Source of the DNA: Candolleomyces eurysporus
Lineage: Eukaryota > Basidiomycota > Agaricomycetes > Agaricales > Psathyrellaceae
Reading direction: 5' to 3'
Assembly (NCBI GenBank): GCA_027579435.1
Contig: JANBPK010001309.1
Span: 1 to 28,938 of the forward strand
Length of the DNA stretch: 28,938 nucleotides
Translations under genes and position numbers: made by a program
In this document: positions 1 through 12,100 of the stretch, in pieces
Layout of the letters: the number at the start of each line of letters is the position of its first letter
How positions within the stretch are numbered: the first letter of the stretch is position 1
The notes under the pieces: generated by a model
Databases searched by the model: none
Seen by the model: only the letters and a program-made list of their open reading frames with translations
Told to the model about the DNA's origin: nothing

Positions 1-788
1 GCTTACTAAACCCTAATCTCGGGTATATGGCGGGCGCGCCTCTAAGTCGGCAGTCCTCGAGCAGACTCCAACTCTCGTGAACCCAAGAGTAGTGTACTCT
101 TTAATTATCCTTCACGCCGCGCGAGTTATCTTAGTACTGGAAGGGTTTCGTAAGATAGAGATTTAATAGACACGACCGTTTAATTGAATGATGAACGATA
201 TATTCAATAAAATTGGTATTTATTCGCAAAAAAGCGAACACGGTCGTATCAATGAGACCCACTGCCTGTTTCTCAATAACATTTGATGATGCGCTGTGCG
301 GTGCAAGGATCAACATTCTCCTTCCTCCCAGCTTCTGAAGCATTTCCTGTGGCCTCTGCATAGCCAATGATATGATTTCTTTTAGGTGTGTCAACCTGAC
401 ACCTGGAAGATGATGATAAAGCCATGAGAGGATGAAAAGATGTTGGGATATCGCAGAAAACCAGACATGAAATGACATGTCAAAATGAACATCAACGCAT
501 GTCTTGCATGAGCGACACTATTTTTGGCACCCACAAGTATATGCAGTACTACTCCACAATATATCAAGCCAGGTTCATCCAAGCAAACTAACAGTGTCAA
601 CACCTATATTAGTGTGAAGGGTTATTGAAAAATTGAATAGTGGGGACTTGGGAAAATCAAACACAAACACCAAAATCACAGTATGCATGTCATTTCACCC
701 ACTATAATACAAATTAAACAAATTATCATATATACAAAGGTTAAATAGATTGAATGCTAATCATCTGAGCATTCAGAACACAGTTTAA

Positions 789-907
789 CACTGTTTAGTA
801 TTTTTGGAAAAGGGTCAGGGTCGACCCAGGGTCGGCCCGGGGTCAGGGAGGGCCAGGAGGGTCAAGGGCCAGGGCCAGCAAAAANGTGCCGACCCTGGCC
901 CGGCCCG
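789..907. repeat. GC-rich GGGTC/GGCC low-complexity fold-back patch
   Basis: This patch consists of variants of gggtc, ccaggg and ggcc on the left. It ends in their complements on the right (gccgaccctggcccggcccgacccc, about 888-912), so it can fold back on itself. It contains an N at 885 right after a run of A. The composition contrasts sharply with the AT-rich DNA to the left. It may be a slippage-generated repeat or the edge of a non-coding element. Confidence 0.6.
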
Positions 908-1229
908 ACCCCTGGACAGTCTACCTCGGAATATGCCGCGCAACGCAACAGCCCATAACAAGCAAGTTGTTGGTCAGAGGTGAGCCCATAACCACATCAG
1001 TAAGGAACTTGCAGTCTGATCTTGGTCTCCTCCCCACTGAGATGTCTCCACTGAACCCTACAGCAGACTTGACAAAGTCTAGCCAGCCCCATGCGCCTTT
1101 ACCCTAGGTGACACCAGCCCCACTCACACTACTACTGCCACTAGTAGGTGGGCTGGATTCGCGCTCAAGATGGTCAAACTCTTCCAAAGCTTCTCTCACC
1201 ATCCTGCCCATGCAGGTTGAGGGGCACAC

Positions 1230-1303
1230 CATTTTTATCCATAAAACCAAGTGAGTTATGGATAAGACCTCTGGGCTTATCCAGGAACTTATGGATAAAA
1301 ATG
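1230..1303. repeat. Perfect 15-bp inverted repeat with nested ttatggataa copies
   Basis: Positions 1230-1244 (catttttatccataa) are the exact reverse complement of 1289-1303. Between the arms the motif ttatggataag occurs again near 1256 and its complement cttatcc near 1276, so the arms enclose a second smaller fold-back. The unit of about 74 bp could form a hairpin. No flanking target-site duplication could be defined. Confidence 0.6.
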
Positions 1304-1455
1304 CCATTCGGTGGTGAGTATTTGATTTGAGATTCTCATATAACTGCAGCTGTGCTCTGGCAAAAGCTTTGGCAGAATGGAGGAACTGGTCGTTCCATCA
1401 TAATCTATGTGCCTCTGGCCAGCGGCTAGAGATCTGTTGTAAGGATGGGACGATG

Positions 1456-1941
1456 CTATGGACTCAAATTAGGGCAACGATTTGATTGGTTCATAACTGA
1501 ATGCAAGTACTGTTTGAGCAAAATGTTACTTTCTAAAAGATCCAGTGCACCCTGCGTGCTCTCAATGTGCACAATTGATGTCCAGGGCCTCCATCCATGA
1601 CTCTCCTTGCCCTCCAGTATCCTACCATGTGAGATGAACACCAAGCTCAAGAAATCTGTCAGAATGTGTAGCTGCAGTCCGTTGGACATTGGGCTACACA
1701 AGCTTGCTAGGAGCCCATACTTGATGCTCCGCAGAACCTCTTGCTCGTTCTGTGAGAGTACAGGCCCGTCCTTGTTGTCAGTAGACTGAGATAAGAGCCA
1801 TTCCTCTGAGCCTTCTGTCATGAACTTGCAGTTCCTATTGATGCGGAACAGAAACAAACTTGTCAAGGCAAGTAGATCGGGGAGCTGAAAACTGAGGTTG
1901 GATGTTAACACGCTCAGAGGTCGCCTCAATGGAGAAGCCAT
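1456..1941 (-). pseudogene. Sesquiterpene (terpene) synthase N-terminal fragment, decayed
   Basis: Read from the ATG at 1941-1939, the minus strand gives a stretch like the N-terminal half of fungal class I sesquiterpene synthases. The line-up is a start similar to FQLPDLLAL, then FRINRNCKFM and SEEWLL. It continues with KYGLLASLCSP and then LHILTDFLSLVF, where functional enzymes usually read (R)xxxDFxxxLFxxDD. The aspartate-rich Mg-binding motif expected next is missing: the frame reads ISHGRILEGKE. Nothing downstream resembles the NSE motif or the helices that follow. The open frame is about 160 residues, against roughly 300-350 for the family. Family assignment comes from pattern memory, so it is moderate. 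An intron near the missing motif cannot be fully excluded, but no downstream exon was found. Confidence 0.5.
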
Positions 1942-2171
1942 GGTCGGAATCCACATATAATGAGGATTGTAACGAGTTTGAGAAGAGTTCACAATTGGAC
2001 TAGGGGCCTTGTAATAGGACTAAAGCTAATGAAGAAAGCCTGTTGGCAGCTGTCATGTCATCAACAATTAAAGGGAAGAGCATTGGGTGAGCCATGTTGT
2101 ATACATGGGGAGGCGCCTCCTGGAATATAACTCAACCTGTGTGAAGTGGCCGATGCTTCGCACGGCAAGTA

Positions 2172-2259
2172 CCGAGGCATTTTTGACCGGAATCAGCGGC
2201 CGGAGTGATGGCTGCACATGCCGGAAGCACCGTCTTGGCACGCATCAAAAATGCCTCGG
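2172..2259. repeat. Perfect 15-bp inverted repeat
   Basis: Positions 2172-2186 (ccgaggcatttttga) and 2245-2259 (tcaaaaatgcctcgg) are exact reverse complements separated by 58 bp. The right arm contains the second candidate ATG of the hypothetical gene starting at 2218. It could be a hairpin in a 5' untranslated region, a regulatory palindrome or a remnant of a small element. Confidence 0.6.
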
Positions 2260-2974
2260 AACTCTAAGGTCAGTGATTCAATTGACCAGCTACACAAATT
2301 TGACGGCCCTCACCCTCACTCGTCTCATCTGGGTTTGAAAAGATTTCTCTTGCTCTTGTGGACTCCCGACTTGAACGGTAGTCCGGTGGTGTTCGCCCAA
2401 TTTAGACAAGTGTGCCTGACCGACGGGGTGATCCGTGTGTCCGTTCCGTTCAACGAATCCTCTCGCAAGCACCGACAGGCCGACTCGGATATACAACTTA
2501 CCGAGAAGCACAACGCCAACTGGCAGTTATTCATGATAACAATGATTCTATTGTGCAGAGAAAACAAAGGAACACATCCACTCGTGGCGCAGCGCGTATC
2601 GTCCCCGGGGTACCGCGGTCGGTGCACTTACCCTCGCCCTCGAAAACTCAGCGTTTGGAGATCGGAAGAATTTCATTCCCTCGGCAAAGAAAAATGCCTC
2701 TCTGTCCCTAGAAATTTGCCACCCAAGAGGGAAATTCACCGTTGATTCTCCGGAATCATTTTGGGAGATCACAATCAAGGCGCTCTCTGGTGCTTATTGC
2801 CTGCTTGAGTGCCTGGGGAGCCCACAAGTACCTGGCCGTATCATGCGTCGGCTTTCGGGTGCATTGGACTGGCCTGGAATAAGAGGGAATAAGGAGAAAC
2901 TTGGAAATAACCTCGCAGAATGCCGAACGATAGACCTCTCAAAGCTTTCGCAAGGCAATTCGAGGACGGGATAG
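2218..2974 (+). CDS. Hypothetical protein, probably two exons
   Basis: I do not recognise this protein. Frame 1 from ATG 2218 (alternative ATG 2251) runs to about 2525. It reads like coding sequence, with segments such as LLLLWTPDLNGSPVVFAQF and GVIRVSVPFNESSRKH. A different frame is open from about 2544 to a TAG at 2972-2974 and contains GALTLALENSAFGDRKNF and FTVDSPESFWEITIKALSG. A GT at 2526 and an AG ending at 2592 would remove 67 nt and join the two frames in phase. The predicted protein is about 230 residues, soluble, with no signal peptide or membrane segment. If the intron is wrong, this is a gene broken by a frameshift. A perfect inverted repeat overlaps the start region. Confidence 0.45.
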
Positions 2975-3015
2975 TTTGCTGGCCCTGCCGGTGTGATCAA
3001 TATACATTTTCATAA

Positions 3016-3294
3016 TTAGCGAAGCTCTGCGAGAGCTATCATCAAGTAGAATACAGGGATTCCTCAATACTCGACTTCTTCAATGACGACCTCATAAACC
3101 AAAGCTTGCCTACTCCAGGCACCGTCAAATGCCGGGCAATCAAAGCACAAAACGCACCCACCAACCCCGACGGGACCGCCCTGTCAGTGCTGTCACATGC
3201 CCGCCCGTCGCTCAACCGGGCAGTTAACCCAAAGGGATGGATTGACGTATGCGCCCGAGCCCCTCCCAGGTGGATTTTGAGGGTGCGTACCTGA
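3016..3294 (+). other. Open stretch, possible further exon
   Basis: A frame without stops runs from just after a TAA at 3013 to a TGA at 3292-3294, about 92 codons with no convincing ATG at its head. An AG at 3018-3019 could be a splice acceptor, so this may be a 3' exon of the hypothetical gene upstream. The phases I tried did not join the two cleanly. Proline- and arginine-rich sequence dominates the end. No domain is recognised. Confidence 0.2.
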
Positions 3295-4228
3295 GCTGGT
3301 CAATAGAATCGCGCCATCCGCCCAGCGCACCTCAGACTTCAGGGCCATCATCCTGAACGTCTGTGCACTTGCAATTGGTTATTGTCAATAGTTTAAAGCT
3401 AAATGTAAAGGAATGTCAGAGAAAGGAAGGAAGGAAAGATAAAGCTGCGCTTTTTCGAATTCACCCGTGATATATACTGTTTTGGAGAATGAAGCTTAAT
3501 GAAGGTCAGCAGGTCTATTAAAGGGCTTGGATCCATACTCCTAAGACAGAGAGTACTTTCAGCCTTTTTTTTACGAGCTCACCATGTTCTCAGCGGAGTT
3601 TCCATAATTTGCTTTTTTATTGTCAGACCCTGCACGAAAATCGTACAAAAGAGCCCATTTTCTTTACTACTAATTTCAAATCTATGATATGGTACAAGGC
3701 CGCAACACGCGCGATTGATAGTACAAGTACAAGGCACGAATTGAAACAGCGAGATACAAACAAAGGGGGGTCGCATAAACGAGTGGACGTGATTAAGGAG
3801 CGTACATGGTCGATGGGGTCAGGTGTTATCGAATCGAATCGAAAAGACAACTCGGGAACTTGAAAGAAACGCGAAAAGGGAGGGAGATATAGGGTGGTGG
3901 TACATACATGCACAATATTAATAAAGAGATTCGGAGGAGGAGGGTCTTGAAGGAGGCGGAAGTAGCTTTTTTACAGGGTAGAATAACGAAGAAGTGGCGG
4001 GAAGGTGGCACTTAAACAGACCACAATAAATAGATTTCGAGTTAGTCCGCAGCTGATGAGGAAGATGAAGTAGAAGCAAATATGTCATAAAAATAGTTCG
4101 ACTGAAGAGACGAGTTAGTAACCGAGCTCAGTGCAAAAAGACATAAAGAAATACGTACTCATTTTCACAAAACCAAATCAAGCGCAGCGTTAAACGGATG
4201 TCGTTGGTAGGAGAGGGGAGTAGGTAGC
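3295..4228. other. Non-coding stretch, probably 3' flank of the TEA gene
   Basis: No gene is supported here. The interval has short purine-rich runs (ggaaggaaggaaag near 3424) and AT-rich blocks. Its right end directly follows the stop codon of the minus-strand TEA-domain gene, so its 3' untranslated region probably lies within about 3900-4228. Small open frames on both strands at 3499-4011 show no domain or codon pattern. Confidence 0.4.
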
Positions 4229-5924
4229 TCAGAACGGATAGAGAGGCTGATACACGAGGTGATCATTTTCCATTCCCGATTGTCCCTGAATCAGAGAAGA
4301 GTAGGATTGTGTCGCAGAGTAGAATTGGCCCGTCGAAGGAAGGTACGTCACGCCACCGTTGAACCAAGTCGGCGTCGTCACGGTCGTGCTTTGCAAATCG
4401 CACCCAACGTTGATCGGAGGGAGCAAAAAGTCCCCGGTATCATAGGGCAGCAAGTCGGAGGCGCATGCACCAACGCCATTAGGAAGAATAGGTGCTAGAG
4501 GGATGCGAATCTCGTCGGGAAGAGGGGTGTGGTGATAGGGAGTAGGAGGCGAGTAGTAGGAAGACGAGGAGGAAGTTGTGTCCGACGTGTTCTGCTCAGA
4601 GGCAGGAATGGTACACTCGAATTGGTAGATGACAGTATAGATAGGGTCAATTCTTCCATCTGGGCCCGCTGCCGATTCATAGATGTCTTGAATGATCATA
4701 TAATGACGAAGCTCTACCGGGAAGAATGGTCAATTAGCGAACGATAGAGAGAGAGCGCATCGGAAGTATGTTCTCACCAGACGTCTTGTTAGAGACAGTT
4801 CCCCAGTACTTCGGCAACATACTGGTGCGGAACAGTGAAGGTCGGCAATGAGAATCAGATAAGTGCTCCAGCTGCGTATACTCCTCGTACAGGACCTTGT
4901 GATCCCTCTGAACCCGGAAGAATGATTCGTAATGCATATCGGGGGATAGAATGGAGGAACTGAAGGTCACTGAGGGCGGGTGATAGCAAACAGGGACCGC
5001 GGAAGTGACCGAAATGCGACGCTGCCACTTCCAAGTCTCGGGACCATTCAAAACAGGGGAATCCGTCAACCCAGATTCGTCAAGGTCCAATGTGAAGGCT
5101 GTGCTCGATTCCAACGCTGAGCGTCGGGACAAGCAGTGACCGTTGGTAGCCCCGACAAGGTTGATGTGCACGTAGGCGTGGGGCCACGAGCCTTCGGCTG
5201 AGGGTGTGGACCGAGAGCGACGCTCAAACTCCTCAGAGTAGGGGGNTCAAAGGATACTCGTAGGAGTCTGCCAAAGTGACCGAATCCATGGACAATGAAT
5301 TCGTGAGCCCGATGCTTGAGGCGGTATTGGACGAGGTCGGCGAGTAGTCGGGAATGGAGGTGTTGATGCGGAGGTCCGGGGCAGTTCTGATCGACAGGCA
5401 AGAAGGAGGCACAGGAGCCTGTGCCGCAGCAATCCGATCGGGTGCATCGAAATCCCGAGAGCAAATGAGGCGGATAACTATGGAAGAAATAGAATTAAGT
5501 CCAGTTTAAAGGGCCGAGGATTTGGACCAACCTCGCTCTTCGGTACAGGTCTCACGCAGCTGTTGAAGGCGGCTGCCTACCTGCTTCGGTGTGCGACAGG
5601 CACCCGTCTTTTCCCTGATATACTTGGAGATGAACGCGTTGCGCTTGGGGAACCGGCGTAGAGAACTAGGATCCTTCGAGGATGTTGGACGGTACCGCTC
5701 CAAGGCTGAAGCATAAAGTGATGAGAAATTTGAACACATTGGTCGAGGCCTCGCCTACCTTCGAGTAGCGCCTCTTCTAGGAATTCTGGCCAGACTGCTT
5801 CCCTTTTTTCTTTCAGAGATTTCCAGGTCCTACGACCTGTCCTGGGTCGATGTAAAGCTTGCTGGATCAAAGGACTGCTGCCGCCGGTGTGAGCGAAGTC
5901 GGAGATGGAGGCGGTGGAATACAT
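4229..5924 (-). CDS. TEA/ATTS-domain transcription factor (AbaA/TEC1/TEAD family)
   Basis: Predicted nuclear DNA-binding protein of about 507 residues. The TEA domain covers residues 29-108: it opens with RTGRRTWKSLKEKREAVW and closes with RFPKRNAFISKYI then RTPKQVGSRLQQLRETC. The latter is the DNA-recognition end shared with AbaA, Tec1p and TEAD. The remainder is low in recognisable domains, with a Ser/Pro/Tyr-rich tail. Exons: 5924-5759, 5705-5532, 5477-4778 and 4713-4229, with GT-AG introns of 53, 54 and 64 nt. The N at 5246 must be a surplus base: only without it does exon 3 keep its frame and meet the phase of exon 4. The ATG at 5924-5922 is the first in frame. An open stretch back to a possible acceptor at 5994 leaves room for an upstream exon. 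Family members control development in fungi; the role here is not shown. It is divergent from SWD3. Confidence 0.85.
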
Positions 5925-6077
5925 GGGTTGGCGAAGGTCGTCGAGAGGAGAGGAAGGGACGTGGGCGGCAGCGCGTGGGTCCACGTCGCAGAGCTAGGAA
6001 AGAACGGATGGAGTGAGAGAGTGGTGTTGGAAAGGCCGAGAACGAGCGCTGGTGAAAAGGTCAATTCGCTCGTTGGT

Positions 6078-6084
6078 TATTATA
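6078..6084 (-). promoter_or_regulatory. Possible TATA box of the TEA gene
   Basis: On the minus strand this reads tataata within ctctataataacc. It lies about 155 nt upstream of the proposed ATG at 5924, leaving a reasonable leader (or a leader with a small intron ending at 5994). Position and sequence are the only evidence. Confidence 0.35.
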
Positions 6085-7136
6085 GAGCGATGCGCAAGTT
6101 GCCAAGAGATCTAAAATCAAACATTCATGATAATGACGGCCGGGGAGTATTATTCCAAGCGCCGAGGCCTCGTCTAGGGAGCGACCTAATTTGGTGAGAA
6201 GTCGAAATTAAAGCCGTTTGGCCCGAGATCTCGTCGAGGAAGACAGTCCTCTTTTCGGTTTAGACGTGGAGTCGATGGAGTACTCGATGCAGCCCCCATA
6301 CTGGTGCTTCGAAAATGGGCGACGCCATCGCTATGCCGATGGCTGTGGAGAAGCTTGAAGTGCGCTTCTCAGCACATATCCAGAGACACCACTAGGAGAG
6401 CCAGTGCGAGCATATGAGCTGATGAATTTTAGAATTCAGGATACGGTAATGCGAAAGTACCTGAATTCGAACAGACCACGATCTCGACCTTGATACTTGA
6501 GTGCCTTTCGAGTTTCAGGTAGATTCGTTTTGCAAATACGCACAAGGACAATGGGACCTCCCAGACAAAGCCGTCCGAACAAGTTGTCAACAGGTGAGAT
6601 CGAAGATCAAGATAGAACAAAACGATCGCAGGACATCAGATCTTCAGGAACCCAAGGTAGAGGATTGAGTTTCCCAAACAGGATCATGTGCCGACGGACA
6701 GAATCAACCTAGGCGGCGGAATTGTCTACGCATCCCGCAGACATTTTATGCAATCTATGTTGCTGCCTCCTCAGCACGATGACCACTGAGGAATGACACA
6801 GCCGGAGTCAGGTGCCGCCAGGCTTCGAGAGCGATTTATTCTTCCGCGAGAGCTTTCCAGACGTTGACAAGTGCATTCCGAGAGTTAATTAGGCACCCTG
6901 ATGGATATGATAGAGCCTGGGAGAAAAGAAGGCCGATGTTGAGATTAAGGCAGATTTGCATGAAACGAACTGTGTATGGTTTTCGGAGACTTGAGAACCT
7001 CCACTGATTGTGGCGGGTGATTGTTTGTCCCTGTTACTTCCAGTGGCTTGATGCTTCCCCATTAGGGAAGGGCAATATCGACGCCGGCGCTTCGAAGAAC
7101 CGTCAGTTGGCGTTGGCGAAATTCTGAGCAGCGCCT
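6085..7136. other. Intergenic region between the divergent TEA and SWD3 genes
   Basis: About 1.05 kb separates two genes transcribed away from each other, so both promoters should lie here. Short open frames at 6429-6712 exist on both strands but use non-ATG starts and match nothing I recognise. No clear TATA box was found near the SWD3 start. A small uncharacterised gene or exon around 6420-6720 cannot be excluded. Confidence 0.4.
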
Positions 7137-8646
<1,510 letters not shown>

Positions 8647-9131
8647 ATCAGTGGCGACTCATATCTTCTTACCTTGAGACCTAATACGCTTTCATCCCTC
8701 TAACCATCCCTATGCCTCACCACCTTTTTTGCTTTCCAAAAAGCCCTCAATGGCACCTATTGACCCCATGTTGTACTCATAGTGTATGTATGTAACATCA
8801 AGCACTGTTATCATCTGTTATCCAACCTTTTCTAACCACCAGAGGTTTTCGCTGAGTAAAGCGTTGTCAGGCTCAAAGCTCGCAAAAAAAANCACGAAAT
8901 CTTTATACATCATTGACAGCGATTCTGAATCTACTGACACTACTGCTACTACTACAACTGACCTACAAAGACCGAACGATATCCAAGAAATCATGAAAAC
9001 AGGGGGACTCGGGAGGAGGAGGGACAGAACCTGTCTTGATCCTACTAGTGACGATTCTCGTGATCCGTATTCCACAGCACTGACTATATCTATACATCCG
9101 CAATTCCATTTGATTCATTTTCACAAGAGGT
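8647..9131. other. Convergent 3' intergenic region
   Basis: This lies between the stop codons of SWD3 (plus) and GYP2 (minus), so it holds both 3' untranslated regions. It includes an A-run with an N at 8892 and a degenerate act-rich microsatellite near 8930-8965. Open frames on both strands around 8786-9139 have no ATG context or domain and look incidental. Confidence 0.5.
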
Positions 9132-12100
9132 TTACTTGACAGGCTCCGCCTTGAGTAAATCTACCAAAAGGATCGAAGTGAGCCAATCAGCGCGACAGGA
9201 AAGAGAGAGATACTAAACGTACCATTAGCAACCTGTTTGTCCGCCTCCGACAAACCAGAATCATGAGCTTCCAAAAAGGCATCAACCTCATCCAAAACCT
9301 GATCATCCTCCTCGTCATCGTCGAAGAACCCGTCATCCTCTTCATCCTCATCTTGAGCATTATCAATCGCGAACGGCGTCCTCTCCATCCTCGCCGCTTC
9401 TCTCACCACTTTCATCATCGGCATTGCCGACAAACTGCCACTCTCCGGAACATCCGGAACATTAGACAAGGTCTTGTTCTGCAATTGCGGCGGCGGAACG
9501 TCGACAGTGAGAGCCGATGCTGCCTTCGAAGTCGAGGGCGGCGGAGAGGTAGAGACCAAGGTAGCCGTGGATGGAGACGTCGCTGTAGAGGAGCTTTTGA
9601 GACTCGCTTTCGAAGCCGACTTGCGCATCGAGGGTGTAAGCAGAGATTCCCGGGCTTTGGGTTCTTCCAGGGTGGTGTACCTCCCGATGGACGGTCTGTG
9701 AATAACCTATACAAAACGTAACCAGGTTAGACAACCTTATTCAAAAGGCGGATTGGGGGTAGTTACCTGATGACGACCAATCGTCTTCCCGATTTCGTCA
9801 GTGAACATGTTGAACATCTTCTTGTTGGTATCTGTGGCAATAGACGACCATATATCTCCGAGCAACCCAGTGCTTGATATTGGTAGCTCCATTTCCGGAA
9901 GAGGAACAAGCTTGAAGGAGGCAGAGAGGTCGGTCTCAAAGAAGGATTCCAAAATCTCATCGGCAAGAACAACCATTCGGAATCTAATGGGGTAGAATAG
10001 TGAGGATCCGGGGGATCTGTAACAGTGCGAAAGAGATCATACGTTGCAAGGTTCAGGTATGGTTGATTGGATTCAATGGGTGACGGTGTAGATGGGTCAT
10101 CATCCTCGCCTTCCTTGGGTTCAGGCCGGGGCAACAGAGCGTCACCGTATTCAAACGCATTGCTCATGAAACGGCTGACAGCTCCAAGATATGCGTCTCC
10201 AACTTCGAACCGGAAGATGAACTAGAAATAGTGTGCGTTAGACCAACAGTCTAAACAAGAGATGAATTACAACGATACGCACCAAGAGCGATTCAGATAA
10301 CGTCAACACTTCGTCCTTGGTCAAAAACCCATCCTTATTCTTGTCGTGAAGATTGAATAACCATTCGATGTTATCCATGAGATCGTTGAACATCACACCA
10401 TTGAGCCCAGAGACGAGATCCTGAGCAATAGTTAAGAGATGCAAAACCGAGGTACCGATCACGACCAACCTGGAAGGAGAGAGCTCCACGACAAGAGACG
10501 TCCCAGAAGAAGAACAATCTGTCAATGAACTCGTGTTCAGCGACCTCCCTGTCGATACGTCGCTGTTTTAAAAAAATCCTCAGCCACCATACCAAACCTG
10601 GCAGAGGTCAATACACTTACCTGGAACCCATTCATCACAATCTTCTCGTCTCTCGCCCAAGTAGCGATCTCGCTCAAGAACTGCCGGAAAGTCTGCAGCC
10701 CAATTCTCGTTTCCGGCTTCTCCTCGCTGCCATCGCTGGTAGTGAGCAACGTCGGGGGAGGCGCAGCGACAGGCGGTGGAGGCACCAAACACATTGCCTT
10801 GTAAAGCGCGTCATAGACATACCCAACCTGTTCTTTCGTGAATCGCTCATAGGTTCGAAGATTGCGAATGGCAGCGCGTTTGGAGAATGACTCGATACTG
10901 TGGATGATTTCACTGCGATATCGCTTGCGTTCAGAGAGGATGGTTTCGTCCGTGACGACAGAAAATTCACGGAAGGAGACGAGGAGTAATTCTTGGAAGT
11001 TGGTGATGGCTCGAGCACGAGGGTCAGAGGAGTCCGGGTGGGCGGAGTCGCCGAGTGAGGCGAAGTAATCGCGCATGAGACTGCCAGGGTATCTGTCAGA
11101 ACGAGTGCACATAAAAGTAGCAGGAGCTCACTTCAAGAAGTGACCATCATCTTGAACTTGCAGAAGCTTTTCGCCATTAATCTTGAGGATTGCTAGGGAT
11201 AGAGGTTCAATTTTTAGTAACAGGGATGGCGGGTTTGCCAAGCTATCTTACCTAACCTAACCTAACATGAGTGGTGACTCTCGAAGGGGTGGAGGACGAA
11301 CGTGCTTACCCTACTTGGAACAAGACTTTGGGGCCCATGCAGAAGAAACAGTCGACGATCCTGAAGGCGAATACCATGGGCATACTGTTGATGTACCTGG
11401 AGCAGTTTTAGACAAAGCGGAAGTTGTGCGCACAAACTAGACACACAAGCTCAGGAACCACGGTAGCGAGGCGACAGAAAGCTGGACGTCAACTGCTTGG
11501 AAGTGCTCATGAATCATGGGCAAACACCGCTGGACCAAGGATTCGAAAACGCGCTGATCCAGCATAGTGCCGTGCATGGAAGGGCTATGGACGAAGTTCA
11601 TGCACTGGAAAGAGCACTGTTCGGTAGAATCACATACGCGTAGTATCCAGGTAATAACCTATCGCAGAGGACTTCGAGTAGCCAAAAGGCTTGCTCTTCC
11701 GACATATATCTGGTGATAGGTGAGCGACAGTCGAGTCGAGTCGGCAGAACTCACATAAGGATAGCTGCTGCAAGAATGTTCATCGCCTGGCAATATCCCA
11801 ATTCGGGGTTCTTGAAAGAGTACGCTTGTAGTACTCTCCGCAAAGAGTTGATACCTTCTTGGCTCTGGTATCCAGCGTATTCCGGCAAACTTCGATGTAG
11901 GTCCTTCTCGATATCTTCTGTACTGGTACTTGTCTTGCCTTCGTGGTCTTTCAAGAGTTGTTGGTAATACCCTGGATTTTCGAACCGAAGGTAGATGGAA
12001 CCAGACAGAACCTCCCACATTTCTCCTCGCAGTCGATTAGGAAGGCCAACCTGCACCAGGCGGGTGTATTGAGGATATCGGAGGAGGGTAAGATTGCGAC

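Larger units (their letters stand above)
1..1455. other. Gene-poor, partly AT-rich stretch
   Basis: I see no supportable gene here. Positions 180-780 are AT-rich. Short open frames on the minus strand at 131-478 and 391-603 lack recognisable domains, and their start codons are doubtful. From about 789 the composition switches to the GC-rich patch described separately. Positions 1104-1330 hold short open frames on both strands around a nested inverted repeat. The mixture looks like decayed repetitive DNA, but no transposon protein motif could be read. Confidence 0.5.

Noticed and set aside
1..22. ccctaa near the left end as a telomere
   Set aside because: A single copy; no array follows.
9263..9721. 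152-codon plus-strand frame rich in Ile, Arg and His
   Set aside because: Antisense to the Ser/Thr-rich and acidic end of GYP2, which explains the composition.
11251..11266. Telomere-like CCTAA repeats
   Set aside because: Only three units, inside a GYP2 intron; too short to call an interstitial telomere.
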